A stretch of 64,000 nt of DNA from Neglectibacter timonensis (GTDB lineage Bacteria; Bacillota; Clostridia; Oscillospirales; Acutalibacteraceae), in NCBI RefSeq assembly GCF_900048895.1, contig NZ_LT160640.1, forward strand, positions 1,256,758-1,320,757. The letters are read 5' to 3'. Positions 1 through 8,435 of this stretch are shown here, one piece after another. The position numbers and the translations under genes are program-made. The notes below the pieces were generated by a model. The model was given only the letters and a program-made list of their open reading frames with translations. It was not told the DNA's origin and did no database searches. Every line of letters starts with the position of its first letter. The stretch's first letter is position 1.

Positions 1-1194
1 AACGTTCAGATCGGTTCCATCCTGATCCCCATGAACCTGGCCGAGGCCACCCGTTCCTTTCAGGATATCGACAGCAAGGGCCAGGTGGAATTATATTTTC
101 TGGGGCCGGACAACGTGGTCATCTCCTCCAACACAGATGCCCAGCTGCCGCAATCCACGGAAGGGTACACCTATATTGAGCACCAGCTTCAAAACTCTGC
201 TTTCCGGGTGGTGTGCCGCATCAATGATGCGAAGGTGGCGGAGGATTTCACATTTTTCCAAACCAGCAGCCTGCTCACCGCAGGAGTGATGGTGCTGCTG
301 CTCATCGCCGTGGGGCTGCTGTTCAACCGCCTGATTGCAAACCCCATCGGGTCTCTGATCTCCGAAGTAAACGAAATTGGCAGGGACCCGGAGAAAAAGA
401 GTATTTCCGGCGGTTACGGCGTTCAGTTGGATCCCCTGGTGCAGCGCATCAACCGGATGTTGGAAAACGTTTCTGCCCTGACCCAGGAGGTGCTGGAAAA
501 CCAGAAGAAGGCCTACACTCACGAGCTTATGAAGCGGGAAAGCGATCTGTATGCCCTGCGCAATCAAATCAACCCGCATTTTCTCTTCAACACCCTGCAG
601 AGCATGAGCGGCATTGCCATGCTCCATGGCGAGCGGGAGGTCTGTGAGCTTGCGGCAGGCATGGCCGGTCTCTTCTATTATGCCCTGAAAGGCGGCGATA
701 CGGTGGAGGTAAAGGAGGAGCTTGGCATGCTGCGGCAGTACCTGGAGATTATGGGAACCCGGCTGCAGGGGAAATTCACCTGGAGCGTCGACGTGCCAGA
801 CTCCATGCTGGACATTGTGATCCCCAAAATGCTGCTGCAGCCTCTGGTGGAAAACGCCATGTCACACGGCATAGAAAAACGGGTGGATCAAACCGGAGGC
901 CTGCTCTCCTTTGTTGGAAGGGAACAGGAAGAATATCTGTTCTTCACTGTTGAGGACAACGGCTGCCTATCGGAGCAGGCGCTCCGGCAGCTGCAGAACA
1001 TACTGGAGGACGAAGAGAACCTTTACCGGGAGAGCAGAGCCAAAAACGGTATCGGCCTGGCAAATATCCAGTACCGGGTGAAAATTCTCTACGGCAGCGA
1101 CTGCGGGCTCACGGTCTCCAAGGATCAAGGCCTCACCCGTTTCACCCTGAAGCTCCGCAGCGCATTGCCCCCACTCCCACAGCTTTCCAGCTAA
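1..1194 (+). CDS. LytS/YesM-type sensor histidine kinase, 5' truncated
   Basis: The frame is open from the first base, so the start and most of the sensor part lie outside the window. Counting from the ATG at 31, there is the end of an extracellular domain, one membrane segment (about residues 82-99), a HAMP-like linker, then a His_kinase domain with H-box NQINPHFLFNTLQSM, N-box LVENAMSHG and G-box NGIGLANIQYR. Kinases of this family autophosphorylate on the PHF histidine and usually pair with an AraC- or LytTR-type response regulator, often to sense sugars or peptides outside the cell. No partner regulator follows it here, so it would be expected upstream. Family assignment is firm; the signal is unknown. 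Confidence 0.88.
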   Translation, partial: NVQIGSILIPMNLAEATRSFQDIDSKGQVELYFLGPDNVVISSNTDAQLPQSTEGYTYIEHQLQNSAFRVVCRINDAKVAEDFTFFQTSSLLTAGVMVLLLIAVGLLFNRLIANPIGSLISEVNEIGRDPEKKSISGGYGVQLDPLVQRINRMLENVSALTQEVLENQKKAYTHELMKRESDLYALRNQINPHFLFNTLQSMSGIAMLHGEREVCELAAGMAGLFYYALKGGDTVEVKEELGMLRQYLEIMGTRLQGKFTWSVDVPDSMLDIVIPKMLLQPLVENAMSHGIEKRVDQTGGLLSFVGREQEEYLFFTVEDNGCLSEQALRQLQNILEDEENLYRESRAKNGIGLANIQYRVKILYGSDCGLTVSKDQGLTRFTLKLRSALPPLPQLSS

Positions 1195-1241
1195 AAGAGA
1201 GGGCAGCGCGGCCTAAAGTGTTTTCCGGGGCCCCTCCAGAG

Positions 1242-1291
1242 AAAAAGCAAGTGCCGCTGTGAAAGTAATTCTTTCACAGCGGCACTTGCTT
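1242..1291 (-). terminator. Terminator of the hydrogenase-like gene
   Basis: A perfect 21-bp stem (1245-1265 with 1271-1291, loop TAATT) is followed on the minus strand by a T run (A's at 1242-1246). It lies 48 nt past the minus-strand stop at 1339. The plus-strand kinase could also stop here, but there is no plus-strand T run. Confidence 0.85.
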
Positions 1292-1338
1292 GCGGCAGTC
1301 CTACACCATATTTATTTTTCGGGCTTGCCCAGGACAGG

Positions 1339-2586
1339 CTAAAATTTCCGGGTGAAGATATCGCTCTTTTCCAGCAGCGCTTCCACTGTATCAAACCCAA
1401 GGCGGTGCAGAAGCTCGACGACATAGGGATTCTCCAGCGGCGTCGGATAGGCTGCCTCTTCCCCGTAGCGGTTCACATGCTCCCTGCCGGTATCGTGGCC
1501 GATCAGCGCCTTGGGACCGCCTACACAGCCGCCTATGCAGCCCATGCCCTCAAAAAAGTTGGCGTCGGTCTCATTGTCCAGCAGCTGCCGGATCATCTCC
1601 TTGCAGGCAGGCACGCCGTCAGCCTGCTGCGCCCGCACGGCAATTTTCCTGTGCGGATGCAGGCGTTCCACCGTGCCTGTGACGGCTTCGCTGACCCCGC
1701 CGGACCGCGCATAAATGCGCCCTGCCCTGGAGGAATGATCCCGGTCGTCCTCAGGCAGCTCCGCAGGATCAATCCGGGCAAAGCTGAAAATCTTTTCAAC
1801 CTCTTGGAACGTCAGGACAAAATCCACTGCGCCCGCCAAATCCGGCTCTTTGGCTTCCGATTTTTTGGCAAGGCAAGGCCCGATAAAAATGGTCTTTGCC
1901 TCCGGATGCAGCGTCTTGATGGTGCGGGCGCAGGCGATCATCGGGGAGACGGAACCCGGCACATGAGGCATCAGCTGATGATATATTTTCCGTATCATGG
2001 CGATCCACATGGGGCAGCAGCAGCTTGTCAGCTGAAAATCCTTTTCCTCCTTGATGTTCCGGTCGAATTCCAGCGCCTCCTTCAGCGTCAGGATATCGGC
2101 AAAGACAGCTACCTCCACCATACCCGCAAACCCCAGCAGCTTAAAGGCGCTTCTCAGTTTCCCGGGCGTTACCTGGGAATCAAATTGGCTGACAAACGCG
2201 GGGGCGATCATGGCATAGACAGGCGCGGTTCCCCGGCGTACCGCCTCCAGGGCGGGCAGAATATCCTTGCTGGCAGTCAGGTTATGCTCCTCGCAGCGAC
2301 GGATGCATTCCTCACAGCCCACGCATTTTCCGGCGTCAATTGTGACATTTCCTTTCTCATCCCGGGTAATGGCATCAAAAATACAGCTGTCGATACAGGC
2401 CGCGGTGTGCCCCGGCAAGCACCTGCAATTTTTCAGTTTCCAAACCGGCGCATGACCGTCCGGGTTCAGCAGGCAGTTCAGCTGATAGGGATCCGCCCCC
2501 TGGGACAACAGCTTTTCCCTCTCCTGCTCTGCCTTGCCCTCCCAGGCAGCCCGGGCCATTTTGTCATATAATTCGGTAAATTTCAT
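1339..2586 (-). CDS. [FeFe]-hydrogenase family protein with ferredoxin domain
   Basis: 415 residues. The N-terminal part carries two Fe-S motifs (Cys 54/56/64/68 region, then C-x2-C-x2-C-x3-C at 88-98), followed by an iron-hydrogenase large-subunit C-terminal domain. The three H-cluster loops are recognisable: L1 TSCCCPMW (about 187-194), L2 IGPCLAKKSE (235-244) and L3 EGMGCIGGCVGG (346-357). All Cys ligands are present, but L2 has Gly where catalytic enzymes have Met (MPC) and L1 has an extra Cys. This fits a non-bifurcating, possibly sensory or low-turnover branch rather than a classic HydA. The start at 2586 is preceded by AAAGG and a good promoter. It is monocistronic. No maturases (HydEFG) lie in the window. 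Confidence 0.83.
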   Translation of the reverse strand: MKFTELYDKMARAAWEGKAEQEREKLLSQGADPYQLNCLLNPDGHAPVWKLKNCRCLPGHTAACIDSCIFDAITRDEKGNVTIDAGKCVGCEECIRRCEEHNLTASKDILPALEAVRRGTAPVYAMIAPAFVSQFDSQVTPGKLRSAFKLLGFAGMVEVAVFADILTLKEALEFDRNIKEEKDFQLTSCCCPMWIAMIRKIYHQLMPHVPGSVSPMIACARTIKTLHPEAKTIFIGPCLAKKSEAKEPDLAGAVDFVLTFQEVEKIFSFARIDPAELPEDDRDHSSRAGRIYARSGGVSEAVTGTVERLHPHRKIAVRAQQADGVPACKEMIRQLLDNETDANFFEGMGCIGGCVGGPKALIGHDTGREHVNRYGEEAAYPTPLENPYVVELLHRLGFDTVEALLEKSDIFTRKF

Positions 2587-2608
2587 ACCACCACAACCTT
2601 TCTCTCTT

Positions 2609-2638
2609 ACTATACCATAGCTTATACCTATACGGCAA
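2609..2638 (-). promoter_or_regulatory. Sigma-A-like promoter for the hydrogenase-like gene
   Basis: On the minus strand, TTGCCG (2633-2638), an 18-bp spacer and TATAGT (2609-2614), about 23 nt before the ATG. Confidence 0.55.
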
Positions 2639-2677
2639 AACCATACAGAAAATATTTGGCTGCGGCTTCGCTTCATC

Positions 2678-2718
2678 AAAAAACCTCTGCCGCGGCTTGT
2701 CCTGCGGCAGAGGTTTTT
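2678..2718 (-). terminator. Terminator of the spoIIA operon
   Basis: Stem of 2678-2693 with 2704-2718 (core ACCTCTGCCGC), with six T's on the minus strand, starting directly after the sigF stop codon. Confidence 0.9.
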
Positions 2719-3366
2719 CTATTGATTGAACATAGCCCTCATCATAAGCAGCAGCTTTTTTTCCCTGCGGCTGACCTGAACCTGGGTCATATCCAGCTGC
2801 TCCGCTGTCTCCGTCTGCGTTTTCCCCTGGAAATAACGAAGGGTGATCAGCCTTTTGTCCCGTTCCTCCAAGGTTTCAATGATTTCGTACAGCGTCATCC
2901 GTTCCGTCATCTGTTCCTCCGGCGCGTCTACGGGAATGTCGATAGGCTCCCCGTCCTCCGAACCTGTCAGGGAGAGGGGCGCCCGGGAAACGCCCAGGGC
3001 CAGGGCGGCCTTTTCCACACTCACCCCCAGACGCTCCGCAATCTGGGAGACCCCGGGGCTCTCCCCATTTTCCTCCCGCAGCTGGTCCGCCTCCTGCTGG
3101 GCCCGTTTTCCCAGCTCCCGCATGCCCCGGGAAATTTTTACCGCTCCACCGTCCCGGAAAAGTCTTCGCACCTCGCCCAGGATCACCGGCACCGCATAGG
3201 TGGAAAACTTCACGCCGCGTTCCGTGTCGAAATTTTCCGCCGCCTTGACCAGGCCCACACATCCGGCCTGGAACAAATCGTCATATTCGATGCCCTTTCC
3301 GGAAAAACGGCGGGCGCACAGGTGCACCAGACCGATGTTTTCTTCGACCGCCCGTTTTGCCGCCAT
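2719..3366 (-). CDS. sigF: RNA polymerase sporulation sigma factor SigF
   Basis: 215 residues from the ATG at 3366. Region 2 (DDLFQAGCVGLVKAAENFD, then FSTYAVPVILGEVRR) and region 4 with its C-terminal helix-turn-helix (TQTETAEQLDMTQVQVSRRE) match the sigma-F/sigma-G group, and the gene order spoIIAA-spoIIAB-sigF settles it as sigma-F. It directs early forespore transcription and is held inactive by SpoIIAB. The ATG starts one base after the spoIIAB stop with no strong Shine-Dalgarno, which suggests translational coupling. An in-frame TTG at 3384 would add six residues and overlap spoIIAB. Confidence 0.95.
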   Translation of the reverse strand: MAAKRAVEENIGLVHLCARRFSGKGIEYDDLFQAGCVGLVKAAENFDTERGVKFSTYAVPVILGEVRRLFRDGGAVKISRGMRELGKRAQQEADQLREENGESPGVSQIAERLGVSVEKAALALGVSRAPLSLTGSEDGEPIDIPVDAPEEQMTERMTLYEIIETLEERDKRLITLRYFQGKTQTETAEQLDMTQVQVSRREKKLLLMMRAMFNQ

Positions 3367-3367
3367 A

Positions 3368-3802
3368 TCAGCGTTTGGTTTCAAAGTATTTTGTCAGGGT
3401 GACGCTTGTCCCCTTCCCCACGCTTGAAGTAACACGCACACTGTCGCAGAAGCTCTGCATCACCGCAAAACCCAGGCCCGCACGCTCTTCGCCGCCGGTG
3501 GTGTAAAGAGGTTCCATCGCCTGCTCGATGTCCGGAATGCCGCATCCCTTATCCCGTACCCGTACTACGGTTTTGCCGTTCTCGAACAGTTTGACGGATA
3601 TGTATACCGTACCGATGGCGTCCCGGTAGCCGTGGACGATGGAATTGGTCACGGCTTCGGATACGGCTGTTTTCAGGTCAGTGAGATCTGCCACCGTGGG
3701 ATCCAGCTGCGCCAGAAACGCGGAGACGGCGGCTCTGGCAAAGCCTTCGTTCACTGAATTGGAGGGGAAGCTGATTTCCGCTTTGTTGACAGGTTTCATC
3801 AT
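3368..3802 (-). CDS. spoIIAB: Anti-sigma-F factor and serine kinase SpoIIAB
   Basis: 144 residues, the usual length. GHKL ATPase fold with N-box EAVTNSIVHGY, G1 box DKGCGIPDI and G2 segment GGEERAGLGFAVM. It binds and inhibits sigma-F and phosphorylates SpoIIAA. The start codon overlaps the spoIIAA stop by ATGA (3799-3802), so the two are translationally coupled and made in near-equal amounts, as the partner-switching mechanism needs. Confidence 0.96.
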   Translation of the reverse strand: MMKPVNKAEISFPSNSVNEGFARAAVSAFLAQLDPTVADLTDLKTAVSEAVTNSIVHGYRDAIGTVYISVKLFENGKTVVRVRDKGCGIPDIEQAMEPLYTTGGEERAGLGFAVMQSFCDSVRVTSSVGKGTSVTLTKYFETKR

Positions 3803-4116
3803 CCGGCCCTCCTCTCGATGGACGCCACCGAACCGATACCGGAGAGTTCCACCATTTTATTCAGGTTGGGAGAGAGGCCGCAAAGCACCACGTGTCCCTT
3901 CCAAAAATTGTATAGCCTGACTCTCCCCAGAATCAGCCCGATCCCAGAACTGTCCATGAAGGGCACGCCGGAGAAATCCATCCTCAGGCAGTAGGGCTTG
4001 ACCTTCTGCGAGGTGTCGTCGATGGCTTCCCGGATTTCCTGCGCACTGTGATGATCGATTTCACCGCTCATCTTCGCGGTGAGGACACCGTCCTTATAGA
4101 GAAGCTGTACATTCAT
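3799..4116 (-). CDS. spoIIAA: Anti-sigma-F factor antagonist SpoIIAA
   Basis: 105 residues. STAS domain with the phospho-acceptor motif MDSSGIGLILGR. Unphosphorylated SpoIIAA binds SpoIIAB and frees sigma-F; dephosphorylation by SpoIIE is known for the family (spoIIE is not in the window). I start it at the ATG at 4116 (MNVQLLYKDG), which aligns with known SpoIIAA N-termini. A longer in-frame start at 4164 would run through a terminator hairpin. The first gene of the operon sits only 30 nt after that hairpin. Confidence 0.94.
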   Translation of the reverse strand: MNVQLLYKDGVLTAKMSGEIDHHSAQEIREAIDDTSQKVKPYCLRMDFSGVPFMDSSGIGLILGRVRLYNFWKGHVVLCGLSPNLNKMVELSGIGSVASIERRAG

Positions 4117-4145
4117 TCCTGGTACCAACCCTTTCCTTCCTTTGG

Positions 4146-4188
4146 GCAAAAAGACCGCCTGCAAAAACTGCGCAGGCGGTCTTTTTGC
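4146..4188 (-). terminator. Hairpin with T tract between folC and spoIIAA
   Basis: Perfect 17-bp stem (4146-4162 with 4172-4188) with T5 inside the 3' arm on the minus strand. It lies between the folC stop (4244) and the spoIIAA ATG (4116). It ends folC but also leaves almost no room for a spoIIA promoter downstream of it. Confidence 0.8.
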
Positions 4189-4243
4189 GCCCCTTTACAA
4201 GCTAATTTTACGAAAGGGCGCCTGCATATTATGGGGAAGCGTG

Positions 4244-5539
4244 TCAACGCCTCCTGATATTTTCCATTTTTCCTGTAAGGGACTCCCTGATTTCACTGCA
4301 CAGGTAGAAGGAACCGCACACGACAAGTGCATCTTCCGGTTTCAAGTCCCGAAACGACAGGGCCAGGGCTTCCCCGCAGGTTTGGGCCGCCGCTACGTCG
4401 GGGCAGAATTCCCGGGCTGTCTCTGCCAGCTCCTCCGCAGGCAGCGCCCGGGAATTGTCCGGAGCAATCGTGATGATTTTGGAGAACAGGGGACCCAGAA
4501 TCCGCAGCGCTTCACGGCTGTCCTTGTCGGAGAGCATGCCGATTACGGCTGTCCTTCGCTGAGGCACAAAACGCTCCAACACGTCCTTCAGGGCCAGGGC
4601 GCAGCCCGGATTGTGCCCGCCGTCCAGCAGGCACAGGGGTTCCCGGGAAAGCAGCTCCATCCGGGCGGGGATAAAGGCTTTTTCAAACCCTCTTTCCACC
4701 GTTTCCACGGTCAGCGGATATCCCCGTTTTTCCAGGATTTCCAAGGCGGCAAGAACGGTGACTGCATTTTTCAGCTGGTGCTCCCCTAAAAAGGGAGTGT
4801 GAAAAACGCGTCCCTTCCATTGAAAATCGGTTCCCTCCAAGGAAACCTCCAGCTCCCTCGCGTCCTTCATGCAGGGAACGGTCAATTCCGCTCCGCGTTC
4901 CCTGCAGATTTTCCGGATTTCTTCCGTCACACCCGCGCCCTGTTCCGGATAGAGCGCCACCCTGCCGCCCGGCTTGATGATCCCCGCCTTTTCAAAGGCA
5001 ATCTGCTCCAGGGTATCCCCCAAAACCGCGGTATGGTCCAGTGAGATGGACATGATCACTGCGGCCTCCGGCACGTCAATCACGTTGGTGGCGTCAAACC
5101 GGCCGCCCAGGCCCACTTCCAGCACCACCATATCACAAGCCTTGGCGCAAAACCAGTGAAAGGCCAGCGCGGTGATAAATTCGAACTCCGTCACCGTCTC
5201 CCCCCGGGCTTCAAATTCCTCCGCGATGGGAGAAAGCAGCTCCACCTCCCGAATCAGCTCCTCCTGAGAAATCATCTCCCCATCCACCTGAAAGCGTTCC
5301 CGGAAATCCACCACATAGGGCGAGGTGTAAAGGCCGGTTTTCAGCCCGCTCTCCCGCAGAACAGAGGACAGCAGCGTACAGGCCGTCCCCTTGCCGTTTG
5401 TTCCCGCCACGTGGACAAATTTCAGCCGCTTCTGCGGATTCCCCAGCCGTTCCAACAGGGACGAAATACGCTCCAATCCCGGCTTGACGCCAAAACGCAG
5501 CCTTCCATTCACTTTTTCCATTGCTTCCTCATAGGTCAC
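4244..5539 (-). CDS. folC: Folylpolyglutamate synthase / dihydrofolate synthase
   Basis: 431 residues, normal for FolC. Mur-ligase fold with P-loop VAGTNGKGTACTLLSSVL near the N-terminus, the segment LEVGLGGRFDATNV and DHTAVLGDT in the central domain, and a C-terminal glutamate-ligase domain (LLDGGHNPG). It adds glutamates to folates in the cytosol. I choose the GTG at 5539 (VTYEEAMEKV), which has AGGGGGA six bases upstream. An ATG at 5599 would translate through a perfect 32-bp palindrome with no homology in the added 20 residues. It lies downstream of valS. Confidence 0.93.
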   Translation of the reverse strand: MTYEEAMEKVNGRLRFGVKPGLERISSLLERLGNPQKRLKFVHVAGTNGKGTACTLLSSVLRESGLKTGLYTSPYVVDFRERFQVDGEMISQEELIREVELLSPIAEEFEARGETVTEFEFITALAFHWFCAKACDMVVLEVGLGGRFDATNVIDVPEAAVIMSISLDHTAVLGDTLEQIAFEKAGIIKPGGRVALYPEQGAGVTEEIRKICRERGAELTVPCMKDARELEVSLEGTDFQWKGRVFHTPFLGEHQLKNAVTVLAALEILEKRGYPLTVETVERGFEKAFIPARMELLSREPLCLLDGGHNPGCALALKDVLERFVPQRRTAVIGMLSDKDSREALRILGPLFSKIITIAPDNSRALPAEELAETAREFCPDVAAAQTCGEALALSFRDLKPEDALVVCGSFYLCSEIRESLTGKMENIRRR

Positions 5540-5560
5540 GACAGTTCCCCCTTTTCCAGA

Positions 5561-5592
5561 AAAGGAGATTTTCCCCGGGGAAAATCTCCTTT
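5561..5592. repeat. Perfect 32-bp palindrome between valS and folC
   Basis: The two 16-base halves, AAAGGAGATTTTCCCC and its exact complement, abut with no loop. In RNA it would form a strong hairpin followed on the minus strand by TTTTC. It ends 9 nt downstream of the valS stop and lies 21 nt before the folC GTG. It could act as a leaky terminator, an mRNA 3'-end stabiliser for valS, or a control element for folC. Confidence 0.75.
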
Positions 5593-5600
5593 CTTCCATA

Positions 5601-8228
5601 TTATTGCAGAGCCTTCAGCGACTCCTCAATCATCCTGACCTTTTCCTTCAGCTTTTCACCGTTTGCTTTCACGCCGTCCACCACATTTTGGGGCGCTTTG
5701 CTCATGAAGGTTTCATTCCCCAGCTTTGCTTCCACGTTCTGCAGCTGTTTCTTCGCATTTTCCAGCTCTTTGGTGAGGCGGGCAAGCTCCGCTTTTTTGT
5801 CAACCAGGTCGTCCATAGGCAGATAACCCCTGCAGGCGGCGGTGACCACGGTGACCGCGCCTTCTCCCACCTGGAAGCTATCGCCGATCTCCACGCCGCT
5901 GCAATAGGCCAGCCGGGCAATGGCGTCCCGCTCCGCAGCAAAGGCTTCTGCATCCGCCGTCTCCACATAGAGATGGGCCTTCTTTGACGGCGGCACGTTC
6001 ATCTCGCTGCGGCGGGTGCGCACAGCTGTGATAAGCTCCATCACCTTCGTCATCTCCGCTTCCGCCTCCGGAAAATACATCTTTTCGTCGTATTCCGGCC
6101 AGCCGGCCACGATCAGGGCCTCGCCCTCATGGGGCAGGCTCTGCCAAATCTCCTCTGTGATGAAGGGCATGAACGGATGAAGCAGTTTCAGCGTATTGCT
6201 CATGGTCCAGGTGAGCACTTGGCGGGCTGCCTGGGCGGAGCTTTCGTCTTCTCCGTTCATCCTTATCTTGGCAAGCTCAATATACCAGTCGCAGAAATCA
6301 TCCCAAATGAAATCGTACAGCTTCGCCACCGCAATGCCAAGCTCAAATTTATCCAAATTTTCCGTCATTTCCCTGGCAACGGCATGGAACCGGCTGACAA
6401 TCCATTGATCCTCCAGCGACAAGGCTTCCGGCAGGCTGCAGGGAACTTCCTTCCCGTCAATATTCATATGGATAAAGCGGGCGGCGTTCCAAATTTTATT
6501 GGCAAAATTCCGGCTGGCCGCCACCTTCTCGTCGGAGAAGCGCATGTCGTTGCCGGGGCTGTTGCCTGTAACCAGGGTAAAGCGCAGGGCATCCGCGCCG
6601 TACTGGTCGATGACCTCCACGGGGTCGATACCGTTGCCCAGGGATTTGCTCATCTTCCTGCCCTGGGAATCCCGAACCAGGCCGTGGAAAAACACGGTTT
6701 TGAAGGGAATCTCTCCCATATGCTCCAAACCGGAAAAGACCATGCGGGCCACCCAGAAGAAAATGATGTCATAGCCTGTAACCAGGGTGTCTGTGGGATA
6801 GAAGTATTTCAACTCTTCGGTATTTTCCGGCCAGCCCAGGGTGGAGAAGGGCCAAAGCGCCGATGAGAACCAGGTGTCCAGGGTGTCCTCATCCTGGCGG
6901 AGATGTCTGCTCCCGCATTTAGGACAGATGTCGGCATCCGTTTCGGAAACGATGGTTTCGCCGCAGTCCGCACAGTACCAGGCAGGAATACGGTGGCCCC
7001 ACCACAGCTGGCGGGAGATGCACCAGTCTTTGATGTTCTCCATCCAGTTATAATAGATCTTGTCCATCCTCTCCGGGATAAACTTGATTTTCCCTTCCTT
7101 CACCACATTTACGGCTGGTTCCGCCAAAGGTTCCATCTTCACAAACCACTGGGTGGATACCCGGGGTTCCACCACGGTATGGCAGCGGCAGCAGGTGCCC
7201 ACATTGTGCTTGATGGGCTCGATCTTGATCAGGAAGCCGCCTGCGTCCAAGTCTTTGACGATCTGCTTTCTGGCCTCCAGTGCGGGCATCCCCGCATATT
7301 TTCCGCCGTTTTCGTTGATGATGCCGCCGTCGTCCATCACATTGAGGACGGGCAGATTGTGCCGGCGGCCCACCTCGAAATCGTTGGGGTCATGGGCGGG
7401 GGTGATCTTCACCACGCCTGTGCCGAAATCCATCTCCACATACTCGTCAGCGATGATGGGGATTTCCTTGCCCACCAGGGGCAGCACCACCTTTTTGCCA
7501 ACCAGGCCCCGGTAGCGCTCATCCTCCGGATGAACGGCCACGGCGGTGTCGCCCAGCATGGTCTCGGGACGGGTGGTGGCCAGCTCGATAAAGCCGGAGC
7601 CATCCGCCAGAGGATAGCGCAGGTGCCAGAAGGAGCCTTCCTTCTCTTCAAAGTCCACCTCTGCGTCGGAAATGGCGGTACGGCAGTTGGGACACCAGTT
7701 GATGATGCGCTCGCCCCGGTAGATGAGCCCCTTCTCATACAGCTTCACGAACACGTGGCGCACAGCCTGGCTGCACCCCTCGTCCATGGTGAAACGCAGG
7801 CGGTCCCAATCGCAGGAGGAGCCCAAAAGCTTCAGCTGCTCGATAATGCGGCCGCCGAACTTTTCCTTCCATTCCCAGGCGCGCTTCAGGAAGCCCTCCC
7901 GGCCGATATCGTCCTTTGTGATGCCCTCCTTGCGCATGGCTTCCACAATCTTTGCCTCGGTGGCGATAGAGGCGTGATCCGTGCCGGGCAGCCACAGGGC
8001 GGAATAACCCTGCATCCGCTTCCAGCGAATCAGGATATCCTGCATGGTCTCATCCAGGGCATGTCCCATATGGAGCTGTCCCGTGATGTTGGGCGGGGGA
8101 ATTACAATGGTATAGGGTTTTTTCTCCGGGTCAGGCTCGGCATGAAAATAGCCGCCCTGCATCCAGAAATCATAAATTCTGCGTTCTACCTCTTTCGGCT
8201 CATAGGCTTTTAAAAGCTCTGTGCTCAC
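5601..8228 (-). CDS. valS: Valyl-tRNA synthetase
   Basis: 875 residues, class I synthetase. HIGH motif as HMGH in [23 protein letters not shown] motif in [14 protein letters not shown], a CP1 editing domain between them, two zinc-finger-like CxxC pairs (CPNC; CADC with CPKC) and a C-terminal coiled coil typical of ValS. It charges tRNA-Val. The start is GTG at 8228 with GGAGGG nine bases upstream. No T-box antiterminator signature (GGGTGG-type core) is visible in the 130-nt leader, which is unusual for a clostridial valS. Confidence 0.97.
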   Translation of the reverse strand: MSTELLKAYEPKEVERRIYDFWMQGGYFHAEPDPEKKPYTIVIPPPNITGQLHMGHALDETMQDILIRWKRMQGYSALWLPGTDHASIATEAKIVEAMRKEGITKDDIGREGFLKRAWEWKEKFGGRIIEQLKLLGSSCDWDRLRFTMDEGCSQAVRHVFVKLYEKGLIYRGERIINWCPNCRTAISDAEVDFEEKEGSFWHLRYPLADGSGFIELATTRPETMLGDTAVAVHPEDERYRGLVGKKVVLPLVGKEIPIIADEYVEMDFGTGVVKITPAHDPNDFEVGRRHNLPVLNVMDDGGIINENGGKYAGMPALEARKQIVKDLDAGGFLIKIEPIKHNVGTCCRCHTVVEPRVSTQWFVKMEPLAEPAVNVVKEGKIKFIPERMDKIYYNWMENIKDWCISRQLWWGHRIPAWYCADCGETIVSETDADICPKCGSRHLRQDEDTLDTWFSSALWPFSTLGWPENTEELKYFYPTDTLVTGYDIIFFWVARMVFSGLEHMGEIPFKTVFFHGLVRDSQGRKMSKSLGNGIDPVEVIDQYGADALRFTLVTGNSPGNDMRFSDEKVAASRNFANKIWNAARFIHMNIDGKEVPCSLPEALSLEDQWIVSRFHAVAREMTENLDKFELGIAVAKLYDFIWDDFCDWYIELAKIRMNGEDESSAQAARQVLTWTMSNTLKLLHPFMPFITEEIWQSLPHEGEALIVAGWPEYDEKMYFPEAEAEMTKVMELITAVRTRRSEMNVPPSKKAHLYVETADAEAFAAERDAIARLAYCSGVEIGDSFQVGEGAVTVVTAACRGYLPMDDLVDKKAELARLTKELENAKKQLQNVEAKLGNETFMSKAPQNVVDGVKANGEKLKEKVRMIEESLKALQ

Positions 8229-8338
8229 AGCTTAGTTCCCTCCAATATTGTTTCCCGGGTCTTCCCGGCTGTCGTTCAGAAAAACGCCTGTTTTCGCAGG
8301 CTGAGGAAAGCGGATGTTTTCCGGTTCCCCGAAAATTT

Positions 8339-8367
8339 ATTATTTCATTTTACGTCCCGTTTGTCAA
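8339..8367 (-). promoter_or_regulatory. Promoter of valS
   Basis: Minus strand: consensus TTGACA (8362-8367), 17-bp spacer, AATAAT (8339-8344), giving a leader of about 100 nt. Confidence 0.8.
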
Positions 8368-8370
8368 CAG

Positions 8371-8404
8371 AAAAAGCCCTGCTGCGACTGCTTTTTTCGC
8401 AGCA
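8371..8404 (-). terminator. Terminator of the YcaQ-like gene
   Basis: Stem TGCTGCGA (8380-8387) with TCGCAGCA (8397-8404), followed by T5 on the minus strand (8371-8375). It abuts the valS -35 box. Confidence 0.75.
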
Positions 8405-8435
8405 AGCCGGCAGCTGGGAAACAGGCGCGGCCGCT

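Noticed and set aside
6903-8213. 436-codon plus-strand frame opposite valS
   Set aside because: His/Gly-rich shadow of valS codons with no recognisable protein.
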